A stretch of 12,558 nt of DNA, taken from Spirogloea muscicola. Taxonomy: Eukaryota; Streptophyta; Zygnematophyceae; Spirogloeales; Spirogloeaceae. The DNA lies in the NCBI GenBank assembly GCA_009602725.1, contig WELB01000183.1, positions 36,315 to 48,872 on the forward strand, given 5' to 3'. The stretch's first letter is position 1, and each line of letters starts with the position of its first letter. Positions 9,258 through 12,558 of this stretch are shown one piece after another. The translations under genes and the position numbers were made by a program. The notes under the pieces are model-generated. The model had not been told where the DNA came from. It saw only the letters and a program-made list of their open reading frames with translations, and ran no database searches.

Positions 9258-12200
9258 TCAACTAAGCTTTCCAATTTCCATCTTCTTCTTTATGGCTTTG
9301 TGGCCATGGTAGACAAAAGCATCAATTATCCCCGACACTGTGAACACGCCTGCAAGTGCATGACAAGAATGTAAGGAGAGATATTCTTGACCATCTTCTG
9401 TAGCTGCTGTCAACTGTGACATATTCGTGTATTGTATATCAGGTGCATGATGTGACTGTTTTGGGCATGCTTACCACCAACAATGGCACACACGTTAGTG
9501 ATGAAGTGCAAGGAAGATGTTCTCGTCTCCATGAACTTGACCTGCATGATGTATGATCAGTCCGAGTAAGCTTGGCACCTGCTGAAGTCATTCAGCAATT
9601 ATGAGACTGAAACCAGTCACAAGCACGATACTGTGACATTGAAGATCTGATATGTGATCATACAACAAACATCAACAACAGTGTCGTATGATGATCTACG
9701 ACCTTGATTGGGGACAAGTCATAGAAGAAGAAGACGCCAGGTATCGCCTGGCCCATAGAGAAGGCGGATGGCCTGAAGTGCTCTGTTACAGAGAACTGGA
9801 CATTTCCCATGCCAGCAAGTTGGTACGAAACAAGTCAGGCTGGTAAGTAGGCCAAGCAGAGGCATGCACCTGCAACCTCTTGTGCATAGGCTGCAAGGAC
9901 ATCCAACACTATATGCACTTGTTGGGCATCGAGCAGCCCCATGCCTGGTTCGTGGGGATGGTGTGCCCATGCAGGTCTATGTAGATAGTGGGCACCACCT
10001 GCACAGCAGCCACGTGTGCAAGATACAGCGCAAGACACAGTGCAAAGCATTGCAACAGCCTTGTGAGGGCAGGCCAAGGGCCCAGTCCAAGTATCAATTT
10101 GCTTCTATCAATCCCTACTTCTGGTCATGCAGGGGAGCCGAGTAAGGTAGAGGCATGAGCTGTGGTGATCGCTCACCTTGATGAAGTATTGGTACATGCC
10201 AATATCCCTGACCTGTGTCCACTCGGCGCTGCAAACACTCGTGCAGAATCAGTCAGATATGACGACTATCAATCAGAAGGCGCAACAACGTGGCCAGCAT
10301 CTGAGTCACTGTACAGTCACTGCGAAACCCTTGCTAAGAAGGTAATCCACAGCGTGCTTGTTGTTGTGCAAGCTTACTTGTCCAGAGGGTTGAGGATCCC
10401 AGGAAAGTGGGCCCCAAAGCTGAGACTGTTCACTTTGTGCGTCAGCTGCACCGCAGAGACATCGCAAGACGAGTGAACATCCTGCCTAGCAGACAAGATC
10501 AGCGTCGTGTCCAACAAGATGTCTGCAGGTCCGACATCAGCTGCTCTGCTGCAGCCTGAGATTTTTGCACTCCTGCACTCCTGCACTTTCTGACGTGTAG
10601 AGCAGGAGGTGGAGAAGGGCACACATTGTCATGCCCGCCGTATGAAGGCAGCAGACTGTGGATCTGCATGCTTGTCTGAAGGCTCTTGCTGGCAGAGAAG
10701 TGGAAGTTCCCTGCCACCTTGTTTACCTGCGTGTGGCAAGCACGGTCAGATGTGATTGCAACCATAGATGCACCAGGGAGGTACTCCAGTTTAAGCAGGC
10801 AGTGTTGGAGCTTCTTGATTATGTGGGCCAGGGTAAATAATAGCAAGGCAAGCAGGAGGCCCTCTGCCAGACCTCCAGCAAGCCGTAAATGTTGCAGCCC
10901 TCTCCTTCCTGCAACTTGATATTATCAAGGTAGCCCTCACGGACGCACTGCGCGCAAGTTGCCTGTCTGAGTGAGACCGGAGTCAACAAGTCCAGACAGG
11001 CAAGGCCTGCATAACTTAGGGACTTGCAAGTGCTAATTGCAGAGCAGAAGCTGACAAGCAGTCAGAGGTCAGCGGAGGGAGCGAGACCTGCTCAATGTTC
11101 TCGGCGTTGGTGAAAGCCCAGCCACGGTTGCGGTACGCATCCCGCACTTCGTCGCAGGTGTTGCAGCAATCGTCCGGATTCTGACATGAGCATGCACACT
11201 CCACGTGAGGCTCACAAACAGCACACACATCCCATCAAAGCCTGCGGTGCATCGTTTGGCAGAAGTGCAGGCCTGGCGTGCGGCCGGGCTGGGAGCAAGT
11301 GGCTGCATCAGACAGAAAAGCTCGTCTGAGGTGGTGCCGTGTGGTGCCTTCAACAAAAGGACGCATATCTTTACCTCCTCTGCCCCATAGCAGCTGCCAC
11401 AGTGTGTCTCATTGTGGCCCACCTCACGGCCGTCCTTGTGCTTCAGCTTTGTCACCTGCGGGTGCAGTAATCGGAGCCTCCCCAGGCCAGTCAGCTCGTG
11501 ACAACCTCACGGATACTACACGTGTGATCTTGTCCAGCACATGCTTATGCAAGGACGGCGCTAGCAACACAACAGCAACGACGGCTGTAAAGGAGAGAGC
11601 TGGCATTGCTCAGAAAGAAGCACCTCATGTTTGCCTATGCCGCCCTTGATGCCGACATCAATGGGCTTGCCGTCCTCGGACAAGCGGCGCTTGAAGATGT
11701 TGTGGACCTGCAAGCTCGGCAGCAAAGCGTCAGCTGTGATCATACCTGCGCATGTCGCAAGCTGCATCAGCTCCACCCGCACATCACTAGGCGCCCCTGC
11801 AGAGCACCAGAACGGGCTGCAGCCGATGCTGGACGGCCCACGGTAGGGGCAGGGCCAGCGTCGAACCACGTCCAGGTGCTGCTCGCCACTGATGTCCATG
11901 GCATCCAGGCTGAGCGACGCGCACGAGATCCTGGGAAAGGTGACATCCAGCTGCCACCACAGACAGCGCCTCCACGGCATCACTTCAGACGGCAGGCGCA
12001 GACACAAGGGGCCGCCTTCTGGAGGTGCAGTGAGCGGGGAAGGGGAAAGGGAGCGGCTTACGTTGATCTGCAGGGTGTCGCCGCGCGCCGTGTCCACCGT
12101 CAGCTCGCTGACGACGGTGGGCTGCATGAACAGCCCTGCCCCAGGTGGCCGAGCTCCCCCGGGCACGCAGGCGGCGGCGACGGAGGAGGCGCGGGCGAGC

Positions 12201-12499
12201 CACGCGGCAGCGGCGTGGAGCATCCATCAGTCAGCCGGCCGCGCGCTGGGGGCTCGGGGCTGTAGGGGCTGACGAGCCGCCAGCGAGCGGCGGGAACGGC
12301 GACAGCGGCGGCGTGTTTGACGAGGCGGGGGTCCCGATGGGGGGGGGGCGCGGCGCTCACAGAGCTCGTTGAGGAAGAGGGCGGCCATGGCGGCGGAGGA
12401 GGCGAGGGTGATGATGCCGCCGGACAGCGTGCGGCTGTAGAAGTCCTCGTTCACCTTGGGGTACGCGTCCAGCGCCTTGAGCCGCCTCAGCGCCTCCAT
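9258..12499 (-). CDS. ERGIC3: ERGIC3/Erv46-type ER-Golgi intermediate compartment protein, 14 exons, complete
   Basis: A two-pass membrane protein that cycles between ER and cis-Golgi in COPII/COPI vesicles, working with an Erv41-type partner as a cargo receptor (family knowledge). Exons on the - strand: 12361-12499, 12062-12135, 11867-11950, 11624-11707, 11375-11455, 11088-11180, 10873-10947, 10625-10726, 10378-10445, 10177-10228, 9945-9998, 9703-9795, 9475-9541, 9258-9349. All phases agree and give about 385 residues, against 383 in human ERGIC3. Start ATG: MEALRRLKALDAYPK matches the family N-terminus, with G at -3 and +4. TM1 is about 27-46. The lumenal part has SLDAMDISGEQHLDV, CGSCYG (C146, C149), DDCCNTCDEVRDAYR, GWAF, VNKVAGNFHF, LSFGAHFPGILNPLD, MYQYFIKVVPTIY and NQFSVTEHF. 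TM2 is about 345-370. The short tail KAIKKKMEIGKLS is cytosolic and has no terminal KKxx. The end of exon 3 (GTG|GTTCGA or GAC|GTGGTT) was chosen by length conservation. Intron 11 is GC-AG. Confidence -1.
9796..9944 (-). other. GC-AG intron of ERGIC3 (intron 11)
   Basis: Exon 11 ends AACCAG and the next intronic bases are GCATGG; exon 12 begins after GTCCAG with TTCTCTGTAACAG. Joined, they give PTNQ|FSVTEHF, exactly the conserved family spacing (human TNQFSVT). No GT lies near enough to end exon 11 without changing this segment, so the donor is read as GC. The exonic CAG before the donor fits the stronger exon match usual for GC donors. All other introns in both genes begin with GT. Confidence -1.
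12339..12348. repeat. 10-base G run in ERGIC3 intron 1
   Basis: Ten consecutive G on the + strand (C on the transcribed sense) begin 12 nt inside intron 1, next to the GTGAGC donor at 12360. A homopolymer of this kind is prone to length variation and sequencing error. Confidence -1.
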
Positions 12500-12558
12500 G
12501 CCCGCGCACGCGCCCGCCGGCGCCTCCGCTGGCCGGCGCCGGCGCTGCCCCGGGCGCC
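12500..12558 (-). promoter_or_regulatory. GC-rich 5' flank/5' UTR of ERGIC3
   Basis: The 59 bases upstream of the ERGIC3 ATG to the window edge contain only four A/T bases and many CpG. This should be 5' UTR or core promoter. No TATA-like motif is visible, and no in-frame stop separates the ATG from the edge, so an N-terminal extension is formally possible; homology argues against it. Confidence -1.

Noticed and set aside
11561-12223. Unspliced 220-codon frame on the - strand as one protein
   Set aside because: It contains ERGIC3 exons 2, 3 and 4 in one frame, but the stretches between them break the conserved protein and are bounded by GT and AG; they are introns that happen to be open.
11606-12265. 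219-codon open frame on the + strand
   Set aside because: It is antisense to ERGIC3 exons 2-4 and shows no recognisable motif; the opposite strand is clearly coding.

Overview
The window is nuclear DNA from a eukaryote of the green lineage (Viridiplantae), most probably a unicellular green alga. Both genes are broken by many short spliceosomal introns, mostly 110-320 nt, with donors such as GTGCGC, GTGAGC, GTAAGC and GTACGC and acceptors ending TGCAG or similar. One gene has the MORN-plus-kinase architecture typical of plant phosphatidylinositol phosphate kinases. The exact lineage cannot be fixed from this sequence alone; trebouxiophyte versus streptophyte alga is a guess.

Layout: two convergent genes. 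On the + strand, from the left edge to 7313, lies a phosphatidylinositol-4-phosphate 5-kinase gene (PIP5K type, plant subfamily B). I could reconstruct 17 exons whose phases all agree, giving about 1,192 codons; its true start lies left of the window. In order the protein has eight MORN repeats, a long low-complexity linker of about 400-470 residues, and the lipid kinase domain with its ATP-site lysine, DLKGS, MDYSLL and IID motifs and an activation segment of type I character.

On the - strand, from 12499 down to 9258, lies a complete gene for an ERGIC3/Erv46-type membrane protein of the early secretory pathway. It has 14 exons and encodes about 385 residues, almost exactly the family length. 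Its 11th intron appears to use a GC-AG splice pair.

Between the two stop codons (7314-9257) there is no gene I can support. The stretch should hold the two 3' UTRs and contains some small repeats, among them a 13-bp direct repeat that could be a target-site duplication.

Base composition falls sharply from the 5' end of each gene (82% and 93% GC in the 60 bases at the window edges, counted by hand) towards the shared 3' region (40% GC at 9421-9480). The two genes have no obvious joint pathway beyond membrane traffic and lipid signalling, and their adjacency looks incidental. I found no novel multi-gene system, mobile element gene, RNA gene or CRISPR array. The interest lies in gene structure and domain architecture.
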